Shown: positions 19,622-28,869 of the stretch, piece by piece
Numbering within the stretch: position 1 is the stretch's first letter
How the letters are laid out: every line of letters begins with the position of its first letter
Translations under genes and position numbers: made by a program
Assembly (NCBI GenBank): GCA_947499715.1
Contig: CANMPL010000002.1
Location: forward strand, 310,001 to 374,000
Direction of reading: 5' to 3'
DNA length: 64,000 nucleotides
Source: an uncultured Paracoccaceae bacterium
GTDB taxonomy: Bacteria > Pseudomonadota > Alphaproteobacteria > Rhodobacterales > Rhodobacteraceae
Notes under the pieces: generated by a model
Database searches by the model: none
Told to the model about the DNA's origin: nothing
The model's input: the letters and a program-made list of their open reading frames with translations, nothing else

Positions 19622-21220
19622 ATGACCAACTATCTGAAATTGCTGGCATTGGGTCTGGTGGTATTCATCGCCGCATTGGCCGCGAACTGGGCAAGGGATC
19701 TGGCGTATCAGATCCATGCCTTGATCATCATGGCCATCGCCAGCGGGATGTTTATCTGGGTGCTGCGCACAACTGATGATCCTGAACCAAGGATTGATGC
19801 CTCAGGCTATATGGACGGGGTTGTGCGCGCTGGCGTCATTGCAACGGGGTTCTGGGGCGTTGTCGGATTTCTGGTTGGCGTGGTCATCGCCTTTCAGCTT
19901 GCCTTTCCGGTGCTCAACCTTGATTGGGCGCAACCCTATGCCAACTTTGGACGCCTTCGCCCGCTGCACACCTCTGCGGTGATTTTTGCCTTTGGTGGCA
20001 ATGCGCTGATCATGTCGTCGTTCTACATCGTGCAACGCACTTGCGGCGCGCGGCTGTGGGGCGGCAACCTCGCTTGGTTTGTGTTCTGGGGCTACAACCT
20101 ATTCATCGTTCTGGCGGCGACCGGCTACCTTCTGGGGGCCACGCAGTCGAAGGAATATGCAGAGCCTGAGTGGTACGTTGACATCTGGCTGACCATCGTT
20201 TGGGTGGCCTTTCTGGTCGTCTACCTCGGCACGATTTTTACCCGCAAGGAACGACACATCTATGTGGCCAACTGGTTCCTGCTGTCGTTCATCATCACCG
20301 TGGCGATGCTGCATATCGTCAATAACATCAGCATTCCCGTCAGCATCTGGGGCAGCAAATCCGTGCAGGTCTTTGCCGGTGTGCAGGATGCGATGACACA
20401 GTGGTGGTATGGCCACAACGCGGTTGGCTTCTTCCTGACGGCGGGCTTCCTGGGCATGATGTACTACTTCGTGCCCAAGCAGGCAGGCCGTCCGGTCTTC
20501 TCTTACAAACTGTCGATCATCCACTTCTGGGCGCTGATTTTTCTGTATATCTGGGCTGGTCCACACCACCTGCATTACACGGCTCTCCCGGACTGGGCAT
20601 CTACGCTGGGGATGGTGTTCTCGATCATCCTGTGGATGCCCAGCTGGGGTGGTATGATCAACGGTCTGATGACCCTGCAAGGGGCGTGGGACAAGCTGCG
20701 CACCGATCCGATCATTCGGATGATGGTGATCAGCCTCGCGTTCTACGGCATGTCGACCTTTGAAGGCCCGATGATGTCGATCCGAGCGGTCAACAGCCTG
20801 TCGCATTACACCGACTGGACCATTGGTCACGTGCACTCTGGTGCGCTGGGCTGGAACGGGATGATCACCTTTGGTGCGCTCTACTTCCTGACACCAAAAC
20901 TGTGGGGCCGGGCGCAGATGTATTCGATGTCGGCGATTAACTGGCACTTCTGGTTGGCAACAATCGGCATCGTTCTCTACGCCTCTTCGATGTGGGTGAC
21001 GGGTATCATGGAAGGCCTGATGTGGCGTGAAGTCGACGCGCAGGGCTTCCTTGTGAACAGCTTTGCCGACACCGTCAGCGCCAAGTTCCCGATGTATGTG
21101 GTCCGTGGATTGGGCGGGGTGCTGTATCTGGCCGGCGCACTGATCATGGCCTGGAATATGTGGATGACGATCCGGGGTGGCGAAAAAGTCACCGCGCCGG
21201 TCGGCGTCCCAGCAGAATAA
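19622..21220 (+). CDS. ccoN: cbb3-type cytochrome c oxidase subunit I
   Basis: The catalytic, 532-residue, multi-helix membrane subunit carries the low-spin heme b, heme b3 and CuB. Visible histidine ligands include [28 protein letters not shown] and [11 protein letters not shown]. The start is at MTNYLKLLA with AAGGGG upstream; the 23-codon longer frame is unlikely. First gene of ccoNOQP, downstream of an FNR box. It reduces oxygen to water with high affinity under microaerobic conditions. Confidence 0.98.
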   Translation: MTNYLKLLALGLVVFIAALAANWARDLAYQIHALIIMAIASGMFIWVLRTTDDPEPRIDASGYMDGVVRAGVIATGFWGVVGFLVGVVIAFQLAFPVLNLDWAQPYANFGRLRPLHTSAVIFAFGGNALIMSSFYIVQRTCGARLWGGNLAWFVFWGYNLFIVLAATGYLLGATQSKEYAEPEWYVDIWLTIVWVAFLVVYLGTIFTRKERHIYVANWFLLSFIITVAMLHIVNNISIPVSIWGSKSVQVFAGVQDAMTQWWYGHNAVGFFLTAGFLGMMYYFVPKQAGRPVFSYKLSIIHFWALIFLYIWAGPHHLHYTALPDWASTLGMVFSIILWMPSWGGMINGLMTLQGAWDKLRTDPIIRMMVISLAFYGMSTFEGPMMSIRAVNSLSHYTDWTIGHVHSGALGWNGMITFGALYFLTPKLWGRAQMYSMSAINWHFWLATIGIVLYASSMWVTGIMEGLMWREVDAQGFLVNSFADTVSAKFPMYVVRGLGGVLYLAGALIMAWNMWMTIRGGEKVTAPVGVPAE

Positions 21221-21232
21221 GGGGTCAGATCA

Positions 21233-21958
21233 ATGGCTTTTCTAGACAAACACAAAATGCTGGAGCGCAGCCCGACGCTGCTTTTGGTTGGGTCCTTCCT
21301 TGTGGTCACGGTGGGCGGCATTGTTGAGATCGCACCGCTTTTCTACCTTGAGAACACGATCGAAAAGGTCGAGGGGATGCGCCCCTATAGCCCGCTGGAG
21401 CTGACCGGGCGCGACATCTATATCCGCGAGGGCTGCTATGTCTGTCATAGCCAGATGATCCGCCCGATGCGCGATGAGGTGGAACGTTACGGGCATTACT
21501 CATTGGCGGCAGAGTCGATGTATGACCACCCGCACCAATGGGGATCCAAGCGCACCGGGCCGGATGTGGCCCGCGTTGGTGGCCGCTATTCGGACACATG
21601 GCATGTGGATCACCTCAAAGACCCACAATCGGTCGTGCCGGAATCGATTATGCCCAAATACGCCTTTCTGGCGGACACGGTGATCGACGGTGAATATGTG
21701 CAGGATCTGGTGGAAACCCACGCATTTGTCGGCGTGCCCTACACCGAAGAGATGATCGCAAGCGCGCAGGCTGATTTTACCGTGCAAGCCGACCCCGATG
21801 GCGACTGGGACGCGCTTGTCGAACGCTACCCCGGTGCCGTGGTCAGCAACTTTGATGGCCAGCCGGAACTGACCGAAATGGATGCGCTTGTCGCCTATCT
21901 GCAAATGCTGGGCACCTTGGTCGATTTCTCGACCTTCACCCCAGACGCCAGCCGCTAA
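21233..21958 (+). CDS. ccoO: cbb3 oxidase subunit II, monoheme cytochrome c
   Basis: A 241-residue subunit with one N-terminal transmembrane anchor and a periplasmic domain with a single heme site, CYVCHSQ (about residue 65). It passes electrons from CcoP to CcoN. The distal methionine is probably in the SIMPKYAFL segment. It follows ccoN after 12 bases with GGGG as the ribosome site. Confidence 0.98.
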   Translation: MAFLDKHKMLERSPTLLLVGSFLVVTVGGIVEIAPLFYLENTIEKVEGMRPYSPLELTGRDIYIREGCYVCHSQMIRPMRDEVERYGHYSLAAESMYDHPHQWGSKRTGPDVARVGGRYSDTWHVDHLKDPQSVVPESIMPKYAFLADTVIDGEYVQDLVETHAFVGVPYTEEMIASAQADFTVQADPDGDWDALVERYPGAVVSNFDGQPELTEMDALVAYLQMLGTLVDFSTFTPDASR

Positions 21959-21972
21959 AGGAGAACGATCAG

Positions 21973-22194
21973 ATGGAAACCTATTCATTCCTGCGCGAAC
22001 TGGCCGATAGCTGGGTCTTGCTGGCGCTGACGCTGTTCTTTTTGGGCACAATCGTCTGGGCGTTCCGCCCCGGCAGCCGCGAAACGCATCGCGAGACGGC
22101 GGACATCCCGTTCCGCAACGACACGTTGCCTTGCGACAAGGGCTGCCCGGATTGCGCCTGCAAAACCGCATTCAAATTTGATCTGGAGGCGTAA
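21973..22194 (+). CDS. ccoQ: cbb3 oxidase subunit CcoQ with a cysteine-rich tail
   Basis: A 73-residue single-helix protein (hydrophobic residues 13-31) in the CcoQ position; CcoQ usually stabilises the complex. The IPFRND segment is typical. The C-terminal tail, unlike the usual short polar tail, contains CDKGCPDCAC, four cysteines at 54, 58, 61 and 63. This could bind a metal or act as a redox site in the cytoplasm; that is inference only. Confidence 0.9.
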   Translation: METYSFLRELADSWVLLALTLFFLGTIVWAFRPGSRETHRETADIPFRNDTLPCDKGCPDCACKTAFKFDLEA

Positions 22195-22196
22195 CG

Positions 22197-23060
22197 ATGG
22201 CTGACAAAGACATTGACGAAACATCAGGCATCGAAACGACGGGCCATGACTGGGACGGCATCAAGGAGTTGAACAATCCACTGCCGCGCTGGTGGCTGTG
22301 GTGCTTTTATCTGACGATCATCTGGGGCGTGGGGTATTCGATTGCCTATCCTGCCTGGCCCATGATCACCGGTGCGACCTCTGGCCTGTTGGGCTATTCG
22401 ACCCGCGCTGAAGTCGCACAAGAGATCGCGCGATTTGAAGAGCAGAACGCCGGGTTGGAGACAGCACTGGCAGAGGTTGATCTGACAACCTTGGCCGAGA
22501 ATACAGAGCTGAACCGTTATGCGGTTGCTGCCGGTGGTGCGGTGTTCCGGGCGCAGTGTTCACAGTGTCACGGGTCAGGTGCTGCGGGGGCTGTTGGTTA
22601 TCCTAACCTGCTTGATGATGATTGGTTGTGGGGCGGCGATATCGAAAGCATCGCCTATACGATCCGACATGGCATCAGGAATGAAACCGACTTTGATGCC
22701 CGCTGGTCCGAGATGCCCGCCTTTGGCGATATTCTTGAACGTGACGAGATCGACGGTGTTGTGCAGCACGTGCTGGCGCTGTCCGGGCAAGATCACGACG
22801 CCGAGATGGCAACGATTGGGGCCGGGGTCTTTATGGATCAATGCGCCGCCTGTCACGGCGACGGGGGTGAAGGCATCCGCGATCTGGGCGCACCTAACCT
22901 GACGGATGCGATCTGGCTATATGGCGGTGACGTTGCGGCCCTGACCGAAACTGTCCGTAACGCGCGGTTCGGGATCATGCCGCCGTGGGGCGAGCGCCTT
23001 GGAGAGGCGGACACCAATGCGGTTGCCGCCTACGTACACCAGTTGGGAGGAGGCGAGTAA
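22197..23060 (+). CDS. ccoP: cbb3 oxidase subunit III, diheme cytochrome c
   Basis: A 287-residue subunit with a cytoplasmic N-terminus, one transmembrane segment (WWLWCFYLTIIWGVGYSIAY) and two c-type heme domains marked CSQCHGSG and CAACHGDG. It accepts electrons from soluble or membrane cytochrome c. It begins 2 bases after ccoQ and ends the structural operon, ahead of two strong hairpins. Confidence 0.97.
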   Translation: MADKDIDETSGIETTGHDWDGIKELNNPLPRWWLWCFYLTIIWGVGYSIAYPAWPMITGATSGLLGYSTRAEVAQEIARFEEQNAGLETALAEVDLTTLAENTELNRYAVAAGGAVFRAQCSQCHGSGAAGAVGYPNLLDDDWLWGGDIESIAYTIRHGIRNETDFDARWSEMPAFGDILERDEIDGVVQHVLALSGQDHDAEMATIGAGVFMDQCAACHGDGGEGIRDLGAPNLTDAIWLYGGDVAALTETVRNARFGIMPPWGERLGEADTNAVAAYVHQLGGGE

Positions 23061-23077
23061 TCGCACCAGCTGGACTA

Positions 23078-23147
23078 CATGAGCAGGTTGCACAGTCCTG
23101 CTCATGTCTCCTGCCGCCGCGGTCGCACAGGACCAGCGGCGGCAGGA
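23078..23147 (+). terminator. two hairpins after ccoP
   Basis: The first stem is CATGAGCAGG / CCTGCTCATG at 23078-23106 and the second is TCCTGCCGCCGC / GCGGCGGCAGGA at 23109-23147. Only a short T run follows (ATTT). They probably end the ccoNOQP transcript or protect its 3' end, while ccoG has its own promoter. Confidence 0.65.
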
Positions 23148-23162
23148 CCATTTCGGAATGGT

Positions 23163-23176
23163 TTGATCTGGGTCAA
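23163..23176 (+). promoter_or_regulatory. FNR box upstream of ccoG
   Basis: TTGATCTGGGTCAA fits TTGA-N6-TCAA exactly. A possible -10, TATCCA at 23199-23204, lies at the distance expected for activation from a box near -41.5. This gives the ccoGHIS operon its own FnrL control. Confidence 0.87.
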
Positions 23177-23232
23177 AGGCGCCCGAGGCGCCGCAGGGTA
23201 TCCAAGATCAAACCTGTGCACTGGAACCTAAC

Positions 23233-24645
23233 ATGTCTGAATCGCCGCAACCGCTTTATGCCCCGCAGGAACCGATATTTCCGCGCCGCGTCACCGGCTT
23301 TTTCCGCACGTTCAAGTGGTGGATCATGGCTGTTACGCTGGGCATTTATTACCTGACGCCGTGGATCCGTTGGGACAGGGGCCCGGCACTGCCCGATCAA
23401 GCGGTGCTGGTCGATTTGGCAAACCGGCGCTTTTATTTCTTTTGGATCGAGATTTGGCCGCACGAATTCTATTTTGTCGCAGGCCTGCTGATCATGGCGG
23501 GCCTTGGCCTGTTCCTTTTTACCTCGGCGCTAGGCCGGGTGTGGTGCGGATATGCCTGCCCGCAAACGGTCTGGACCGACCTTTTCATCCTTGTCGAGCG
23601 CTGGATTGAGGGGGACCGCAACGCACGCGTGCGGTTGTGGAATGCCAAGTGGGACGTCAAAAAGTGGCGGCTGCGCCTGACCAAGTGGACGGTTTGGTTG
23701 CTGATTTCCGTGGCCACAGGCGGCGCTTGGGTTTTCTATTTTACCGATGCGCCCACGCTCTTGCGTAACTTGCTGACGTTTGACGCGCCGATGATCGCCT
23801 ACACGACGATTGCCGTTCTTACCGCGACGACCTTTCTTTTTGGCGGTTTCATGCGCGAGCAGGTTTGCATCTATATGTGCCCCTGGCCGCGTATTCAGGG
23901 CGCGATGATGGACGACGATACGCTGACCGTTGGCTACCGCGAATGGCGCGGAGAGCCACGCGGCAAGAAACGGACCGAGGGAACGGGCGATTGTATCGAC
24001 TGCATGGCCTGCGTGAATGTTTGCCCCATGGGGATCGACATCCGCGACGGGCAGCAGATGGAATGTATCACCTGCGCGCTTTGTATTGATGCCTGCGACG
24101 ACATCATGGCCAAAATCGGAAAAGAGCGGGGATTGATCGACTACCTTGCGCTGGCTGATGAACCACGCGAGCGGGAGGGTCAAAAACCGCGCCCGATTTG
24201 GCAGCATATCCTGCGCACCCGCACGATCATATATACGACCCTATGGTCGCTGATCGGTGCCTTGCTGGTGTTTGCCCTGTTCATCCGGTCCGACATTGAC
24301 CTGACCGTGGAGCCAGTGCGCAACCCCACATTCATCACCATGTCCGACGGATCGATCCGCAACACCTATTTGGTGCGCCTGCGTAACAAACTGGGAGAGC
24401 CGCGCGATTTTCGCATCTCATTGCGGTCAGACGCCGTGCTCCGGCTGGAACTTGAAGGTGCGGAAGAACGGATCATCACCGTGGCCCCTGACAGCACGAC
24501 CCAACAACGCGTCTATGTGATTGCCCGCCCCCAAGACCCGGCGGCCAGCGTTGCCCGAACCGACCTGCGGTTGTGGGTCGAGGATGTAGAGAGCAACGCC
24601 CGCGCGTCACGTGATACAAGCTTTGACGGAAAGGCAGACCAATGA
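23233..24645 (+). CDS. ccoG: cbb3 oxidase assembly protein CcoG (FixG/RdxA), polyferredoxin
   Basis: A 470-residue membrane protein with several transmembrane segments and two 4Fe-4S sites in CIDCMACVNVCPMG and CITCALCIDACDD. CcoG family proteins are cupric reductases needed to supply copper for cbb3 maturation. A C-terminal immunoglobulin-like domain follows the last helix. It is first in ccoGHIS and overlaps ccoH by 4 bases (ATGA). Confidence 0.97.
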   Translation: MSESPQPLYAPQEPIFPRRVTGFFRTFKWWIMAVTLGIYYLTPWIRWDRGPALPDQAVLVDLANRRFYFFWIEIWPHEFYFVAGLLIMAGLGLFLFTSALGRVWCGYACPQTVWTDLFILVERWIEGDRNARVRLWNAKWDVKKWRLRLTKWTVWLLISVATGGAWVFYFTDAPTLLRNLLTFDAPMIAYTTIAVLTATTFLFGGFMREQVCIYMCPWPRIQGAMMDDDTLTVGYREWRGEPRGKKRTEGTGDCIDCMACVNVCPMGIDIRDGQQMECITCALCIDACDDIMAKIGKERGLIDYLALADEPREREGQKPRPIWQHILRTRTIIYTTLWSLIGALLVFALFIRSDIDLTVEPVRNPTFITMSDGSIRNTYLVRLRNKLGEPRDFRISLRSDAVLRLELEGAEERIITVAPDSTTQQRVYVIARPQDPAASVARTDLRLWVEDVESNARASRDTSFDGKADQ

Positions 24646-25106
24646 ATTCGACGACTGCACGTCCACTGACCGGCCGCATGGTCTTTGCCATTTTTGCCGG
24701 TTGCTTTGCCATTATTATTGGCGTGAACCTAACGCTGGCGTTTCAGGCCGTGCGGACGTTTCCGGGGCTCGAGGTCAAGAATTCCTATGTTGCCAGTCAG
24801 TCGTTTGACAACAACAGGCAAGCGCAGGAGGCCTTGAACTGGGATGTTTCGGCGCAAGTGGATGGCCGTTTGCTGCACCTGAATATCAACCGCGATGGCC
24901 AGCCCGTTAAGCCCAAGATCACATCTGCTGTGCTGGGACGCGCGACCAATGTGTCCCAAGACGTCGAACCGGTCTTTTATCACAACGGTGAGGCCTTCGT
25001 GGCCCCGGTCAATCTTGGCCCCGGCAATTGGAACTTGCGCCTGGTCGCCGAAGCGGAAGATGGGACGATCTTTCAACAGCGCATCATTGTGCGGGTGCTG
25101 AAATGA
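24642..25106 (+). CDS. ccoH: cbb3 oxidase assembly protein CcoH (FixH)
   Basis: A 154-residue protein with one N-terminal transmembrane helix (MVFAIFAGCFAIIIGVNLTL) and a periplasmic beta-rich domain. FixH-family proteins stabilise the assembling cbb3 complex. The position between ccoG and ccoI, with ATGA overlaps at both ends, supports the call more than motifs do. Confidence 0.93.
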   Translation: MNSTTARPLTGRMVFAIFAGCFAIIIGVNLTLAFQAVRTFPGLEVKNSYVASQSFDNNRQAQEALNWDVSAQVDGRLLHLNINRDGQPVKPKITSAVLGRATNVSQDVEPVFYHNGEAFVAPVNLGPGNWNLRLVAEAEDGTIFQQRIIVRVLK

Positions 25107-27259
25107 CAGCGACGGCCCCGATTGTCGCCTGCCCGGGTTGTGTTGCGATCCCGTCCGATGACAGCGGGCCAGAAACGTCCGGCGGGCTGAGCCTGCATTT
25201 GCCGGGCATTCATTGTGCGGCTTGCATTGGCACGGTGGAACGGGGGCTATCTCTGATGCCCGGTGTGAAATCTGCACGTGTAAACCTTAGCCGCAAGCGG
25301 GTGGTGGTTGATGCCCCGGGCGTCCCAATTGATGACATTGTGCAAAGGCTTGCGGGACTGGGATATGAGGCGCAGCCGCTCGATGCCTTGATGATGTCTG
25401 CTGTGGAAGGCGATGCCGAGGGGCGCCGCCTTTTGACACGACTGGCCGTCGCAGGCTTTGCGATGATGAATGTCATGCTGTTTTCGGTCGCGGTGTGGTC
25501 AGGTGCGGCGGAAGCCACGCGGGTCTTGTTTCATTGGTTGTCCGCCCTGATTGCGGTGCCAACACTGATCTATTCGGCGCAAGTGTTCTTTGGTTCTGCA
25601 TGGCAGGCGCTGCGCGTTGGGCGGTTGAACATGGATGTCCCGATCTCTTTGGCGATTATCCTTGCCTGCGGCATGTCGGTTTATGAGACAGCGCAGGGGT
25701 CAGAGCAGGTCTATTTCGATGCCGCACTTTCGCTGACGTTCTTCCTGCTGGTGGGCAGATATCTTGATCACCGCACGCGGTTGGCCGCACGTTCTGCTGC
25801 TCAGGAACTGAGCGCGCTAGAGTTGCCTTGGGCCACACGGGTGACGCCACAGGGCCCGCAAACCGTCGCCATTTCAACGCTTGCACCGGGCGATTATGTG
25901 ATTGTTGCATCGGGGATGCGGACCCCGGTTGATGGCGATGTGATCAAGGGGGAAACCCAGATGGATCGGTCACTCTTGACCGGCGAAAGCCTCGCCGTGG
26001 AAGTTGGCCCCGGCGCCCGGCTTGCGGCAGGAGAGGTCAATCTGGGTGCGCCCATCACCATGCGCGCGACCGCCGTGGGCGAGGACACGACCCTGCGCCG
26101 AATGATTGCGATGGTGGAAACCGCAGAAGGCGCGCGCAATCGCTATACGGCGCTTGCGGACCGGGCAGCACAGATTTACGCGCCGCTTGTGCATGTGTTG
26201 GCTCTTGTCACTTTTGCTGGTTGGTTTATGGCCACTGGCGAAGTGGCAAGATCGCTCAATATTGCCATCGCCGTCCTGATTATCACATGTCCCTGTGCCT
26301 TGGGGCTTGCTGTGCCCGCTGTGATGACAGCCGCAACAGGGCGGCTGTTTCGGATGGGACTGTTGGTCAAGGACGCAACCGCGATTGAACGCTTGGCAGA
26401 GGTCGACACGGTGATCTTTGACAAGACGGGGACATTGACCGAAGGGCACGCGCGATTTGATGCAAGCGCACTGCCAAAGGCCACGCAAGCCGTCTTGGCG
26501 GCGCTTGTGCGGCAATCGCAGCACCCTGTTTCGGTCGCAATCGCATCGGCGCTTCGGCCGGACATCGAAGAGGCCGCGTTGACGGAAGTTCAAGAAATCG
26601 CGGGCAAAGGCATTGTCGCGAAGTGGCATGGCCAAGACGTGCGGTTGGGTCGGGGCGATTGGCTTGGCGCCGCCGGGTCGCCAGCATTGCAGATCGGACA
26701 AGAAACACCGGTCGTTTTGTCGATGTCAGAAGTGCTGCGCGAAGGCGCAAGAGAGGCCGTTGACGGGCTGCGGGCGCAGGGGCTGAACGTTGCGTTGCTG
26801 TCAGGCGATACCGGTGTGCCAGTGCAGATCGTTGCCCGGGCGCTGGAAATCTCGGACGCACAATCTGATTTGTCGCCCGACCAAAAATGCGACCGCATTC
26901 GGGACCTCACAGCGCAAGGCAAACGGGTATTGATGGTCGGTGACGGGCTAAACGATACGGCTGCATTGGCGTTGGCACATGCCTCAATCTCGCCCGCGTC
27001 AGCATTGGATGCGTCGCGTGCTGCATCGGATGTCGTCCTGCTTGGCCGTGGCCTGCAAGATGTGCCACTGGCGGTGACCCTATCCAAGAGCGCGCGTCGC
27101 CGGGTGCTGGAAAACTTTGGGATTGCCGCAAGCTACAACATGGTTGCCGTCCCACTTGCCATTGCGGGCCTTGCGACGCCTTTGACGGCGGCGATTGCGA
27201 TGTCGTTGTCGTCTATCACGGTCCTGTTGAACGCGCTTCGGTTGAGGGCGGTCAAATGA
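25103..27259 (+). CDS. ccoI: copper-translocating P-type ATPase CcoI (FixI)
   Basis: A 718-residue P1B ATPase that exports copper for cbb3 assembly. The start is placed at MTATAPIVACPGC, where ATG overlaps the ccoH stop. In order: a heavy-metal-associated domain with GIHCAACIG, transmembrane helices, the actuator TGES, the transport motif CPCALG, the phosphorylation site DKTGT, and the hinge GDGLND. The extra N-terminal CPGC pair is seen in FixI-type pumps. Confidence 0.97.
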   Translation: MTATAPIVACPGCVAIPSDDSGPETSGGLSLHLPGIHCAACIGTVERGLSLMPGVKSARVNLSRKRVVVDAPGVPIDDIVQRLAGLGYEAQPLDALMMSAVEGDAEGRRLLTRLAVAGFAMMNVMLFSVAVWSGAAEATRVLFHWLSALIAVPTLIYSAQVFFGSAWQALRVGRLNMDVPISLAIILACGMSVYETAQGSEQVYFDAALSLTFFLLVGRYLDHRTRLAARSAAQELSALELPWATRVTPQGPQTVAISTLAPGDYVIVASGMRTPVDGDVIKGETQMDRSLLTGESLAVEVGPGARLAAGEVNLGAPITMRATAVGEDTTLRRMIAMVETAEGARNRYTALADRAAQIYAPLVHVLALVTFAGWFMATGEVARSLNIAIAVLIITCPCALGLAVPAVMTAATGRLFRMGLLVKDATAIERLAEVDTVIFDKTGTLTEGHARFDASALPKATQAVLAALVRQSQHPVSVAIASALRPDIEEAALTEVQEIAGKGIVAKWHGQDVRLGRGDWLGAAGSPALQIGQETPVVLSMSEVLREGAREAVDGLRAQGLNVALLSGDTGVPVQIVARALEISDAQSDLSPDQKCDRIRDLTAQGKRVLMVGDGLNDTAALALAHASISPASALDASRAASDVVLLGRGLQDVPLAVTLSKSARRRVLENFGIAASYNMVAVPLAIAGLATPLTAAIAMSLSSITVLLNALRLRAVK

Positions 27260-27405
27260 ACGTCTTGCTGGTCCTGATCCCGGTGTCCTTGGTCTTGGCC
27301 GCTTGTGGCCTGATCGCCTTTATCTGGTCCTTGCGCAGCCATCAATACGACGATCTGGACGGGGATGCGTGGCGCATTCTGGTCGAGGATGAAGACGCCC
27401 CATAG
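27256..27405 (+). CDS. ccoS: cbb3 oxidase maturation protein CcoS
   Basis: A 49-residue single-helix protein that starts in the ATGA overlap with ccoI. A hydrophobic segment of about 20 residues is followed by the typical CcoS tail: FIWSLRSHQYDDLDGDAWRI gives the QYDDLDGDA motif, and the end is acidic. CcoS is needed for cofactor insertion into CcoN. The gene is short and easily missed. Confidence 0.93.
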   Translation: MNVLLVLIPVSLVLAACGLIAFIWSLRSHQYDDLDGDAWRILVEDEDAP

Positions 27406-27441
27406 CACTAATTTGCCAAAAACTTGACTTTTGATCTTGAG

Positions 27442-27477
27442 TGTCATTTATTTCTGTTATGACAGAAATAAATGACA
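27442..27477. promoter_or_regulatory. perfect 36-bp palindrome over the regulator start codon
   Basis: Two perfect 16-base arms, TGTCATTTATTTCTGT at 27442-27457 and its complement at 27462-27477, flank TATG. The start ATG of the GbsR/MarR gene is at 27459. A -35-like TTGACT lies at 27424-27429 and an AT-rich -10 inside the left arm. It is a strong candidate autoregulatory operator. Confidence 0.78.
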
Positions 27478-28019
27478 TAACTGATTCTTCAGCAAAGCGA
27501 CAGTTCATCCTGTATTGGGGTGACATGGGCAGCCAATGGGGCGTGAACCGTTCCGTGGCGCAGATCCATGCATTGCTGTTTCTCAGCGTGAAGCCCTTGA
27601 ACGCGGAACAGATTTCTGAAGACCTGGGCATCGCACGTTCCAATGTGTCGAATTCGCTTAAGGAATTGGTCGGCTGGAAACTGATCCGCCGCGTTCCCAT
27701 TGCAGGCGACCGTCGAGAGCACTTTGTTGCAGAGGTGGACGTCTGGGAAATGGCGATGCGGATCGCGCAGGGACGTAAAGAACGCGAGATTGATCCGGCA
27801 CTCGCGGCCATTTCGGAATGCCTGGAACAGGCCGAGGTTGAACCAGCGCTTAACCCTGAGATTCTGGATCGAATGAAGTCATTGCAGGACCTGCTGCAAA
27901 CCACTGACAAGTGGTATGGGCAGATGCTTGGGGTGCCAAAGGCGAAACTCAACATGATGATGAAGATGGGCGACAAGGTTGTCTCATTGCTCAAGCTCAC
28001 GGGGAAAAAATCGGAATAG
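27459..28019 (+). CDS. GbsR/MarR-family transcriptional regulator
   Basis: A 186-residue winged-helix protein. The N-terminal RQFILYWGDMGSQWGVNRSVAQIHALLF segment (broken here as RQFILYWGDMG then SQWGVNR) and the recognition region EDLGIARSNVSNSLKEL fit the GbsR subgroup of MarR. A C-terminal helical part may mediate dimerisation or ligand binding. ATG 27459 has no ribosome site, and the likely transcription start is at or next to it, so the mRNA may be leaderless. An upstream GTG at 27441 is possible. The next gene carries a related operator. Confidence 0.85.
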   Translation: MTEINDITDSSAKRQFILYWGDMGSQWGVNRSVAQIHALLFLSVKPLNAEQISEDLGIARSNVSNSLKELVGWKLIRRVPIAGDRREHFVAEVDVWEMAMRIAQGRKEREIDPALAAISECLEQAEVEPALNPEILDRMKSLQDLLQTTDKWYGQMLGVPKAKLNMMMKMGDKVVSLLKLTGKKSE

Positions 28020-28036
28020 CGGTAAATATTTTTTTC

Positions 28037-28072
28037 GCCTTGAAATTTCTCTAAATACAGAAACAAATGACA
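28037..28072 (+). promoter_or_regulatory. second, degenerate copy of the palindromic operator
   Basis: The right arm ACAGAAACAAATGACA at 28057-28072 matches the regulator's palindrome arm at 15 of 16 bases. On the left only ATTTCT at 28045-28050 and one further base agree with the other arm. It lies just upstream of the DUF4166 gene, suggesting control by the same regulator. Confidence 0.65.
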
Positions 28073-28092
28073 AAGCAGAAAAGGATGACAGA

Positions 28093-28737
28093 ATGAAGAT
28101 GACATCCCAAGACCACCTTGTTGCAGCCCCGGATCACCGTTTTCGTGATCTACTGGGTGAACAGGAATGGTTGCGCCTTCCTGCCGCTGTGCGTCGTCGG
28201 TTTGGCAAACGTCTGGCAGGGGGGATGAGCGTGACTTACCAAGGTGAAGTCGTTGCAATGAACATAAGCGTGGCAGGCAAATGTTTTGCCAATGTCATGC
28301 GATTGATCGGCGCGCCATTGCCCTTTGATGCTGATGCTGTTGGCCAGCCAGCGGTCGTTGTTGTGACAGAAGACCACGCAAGTAACGGTCAGTTCTGGAT
28401 CCGCCAATACGGCCGTAAGCGGGGATTCCCGCAAGTTGTTCACAGCTCAAAACGTTTTGCGGGGCCAACCGGGCTTGAGGAATATGTCGGCTACGGCATT
28501 GGGATGGCGCTGCGGTTGGAGGCGACTGACGATGCCCTTTTCTTTAAAAGCGATCACTATTTTCTGTCCGTTCTTGGTCACCGGATCCGCTTGCCAAAGT
28601 GGCTGAGCCCCGGTGCGCTTGTCATCGGTCACCACGAATTGGGCCATGGCGCGTTCTTGTTTTCGCTAAAACTGCATAGCCGATTTTGGGGGCACCTGAT
28701 GTCCCAGGACGCCCGGTTCCAGGATGCAAAAGAATAG
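28093..28737 (+). CDS. DUF4166 domain protein
   Basis: A 214-residue soluble protein of unknown function. The start is at MKMTSQDH, where AAGGAT lies 8 bases upstream; a longer frame to 27979 would overlap the regulator gene. It resembles DUF4166 proteins throughout (FRDLLGEQEW near the start and a C-terminal HHELGHGAFLFSL segment). HELGH looks like a zinc-peptidase HEXXH motif, but no protease fold is otherwise recognised. In other bacteria DUF4166 can be fused or adjacent to NAD(P)-binding dehydrogenases. It probably belongs to the regulon of the upstream regulator. Confidence 0.75.
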   Translation: MKMTSQDHLVAAPDHRFRDLLGEQEWLRLPAAVRRRFGKRLAGGMSVTYQGEVVAMNISVAGKCFANVMRLIGAPLPFDADAVGQPAVVVVTEDHASNGQFWIRQYGRKRGFPQVVHSSKRFAGPTGLEEYVGYGIGMALRLEATDDALFFKSDHYFLSVLGHRIRLPKWLSPGALVIGHHELGHGAFLFSLKLHSRFWGHLMSQDARFQDAKE

Positions 28738-28869
28738 AAAATGGACAATCCCATTCGTTGGACGCTGATCCCTCGGGCCTTGTTGCAATCGCCCTTCAAC
28801 CCCATCGATCTTCGGGAGGTGAAGGTCGACTGCGCAGCCATCAATGGATAACGCCGCGTGACGAACGCC

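Noticed and set aside
28741-28851. 36-codon plus frame after the DUF4166 gene
   Set aside because: No ribosome site, no hydrophobic or conserved feature; probably chance.
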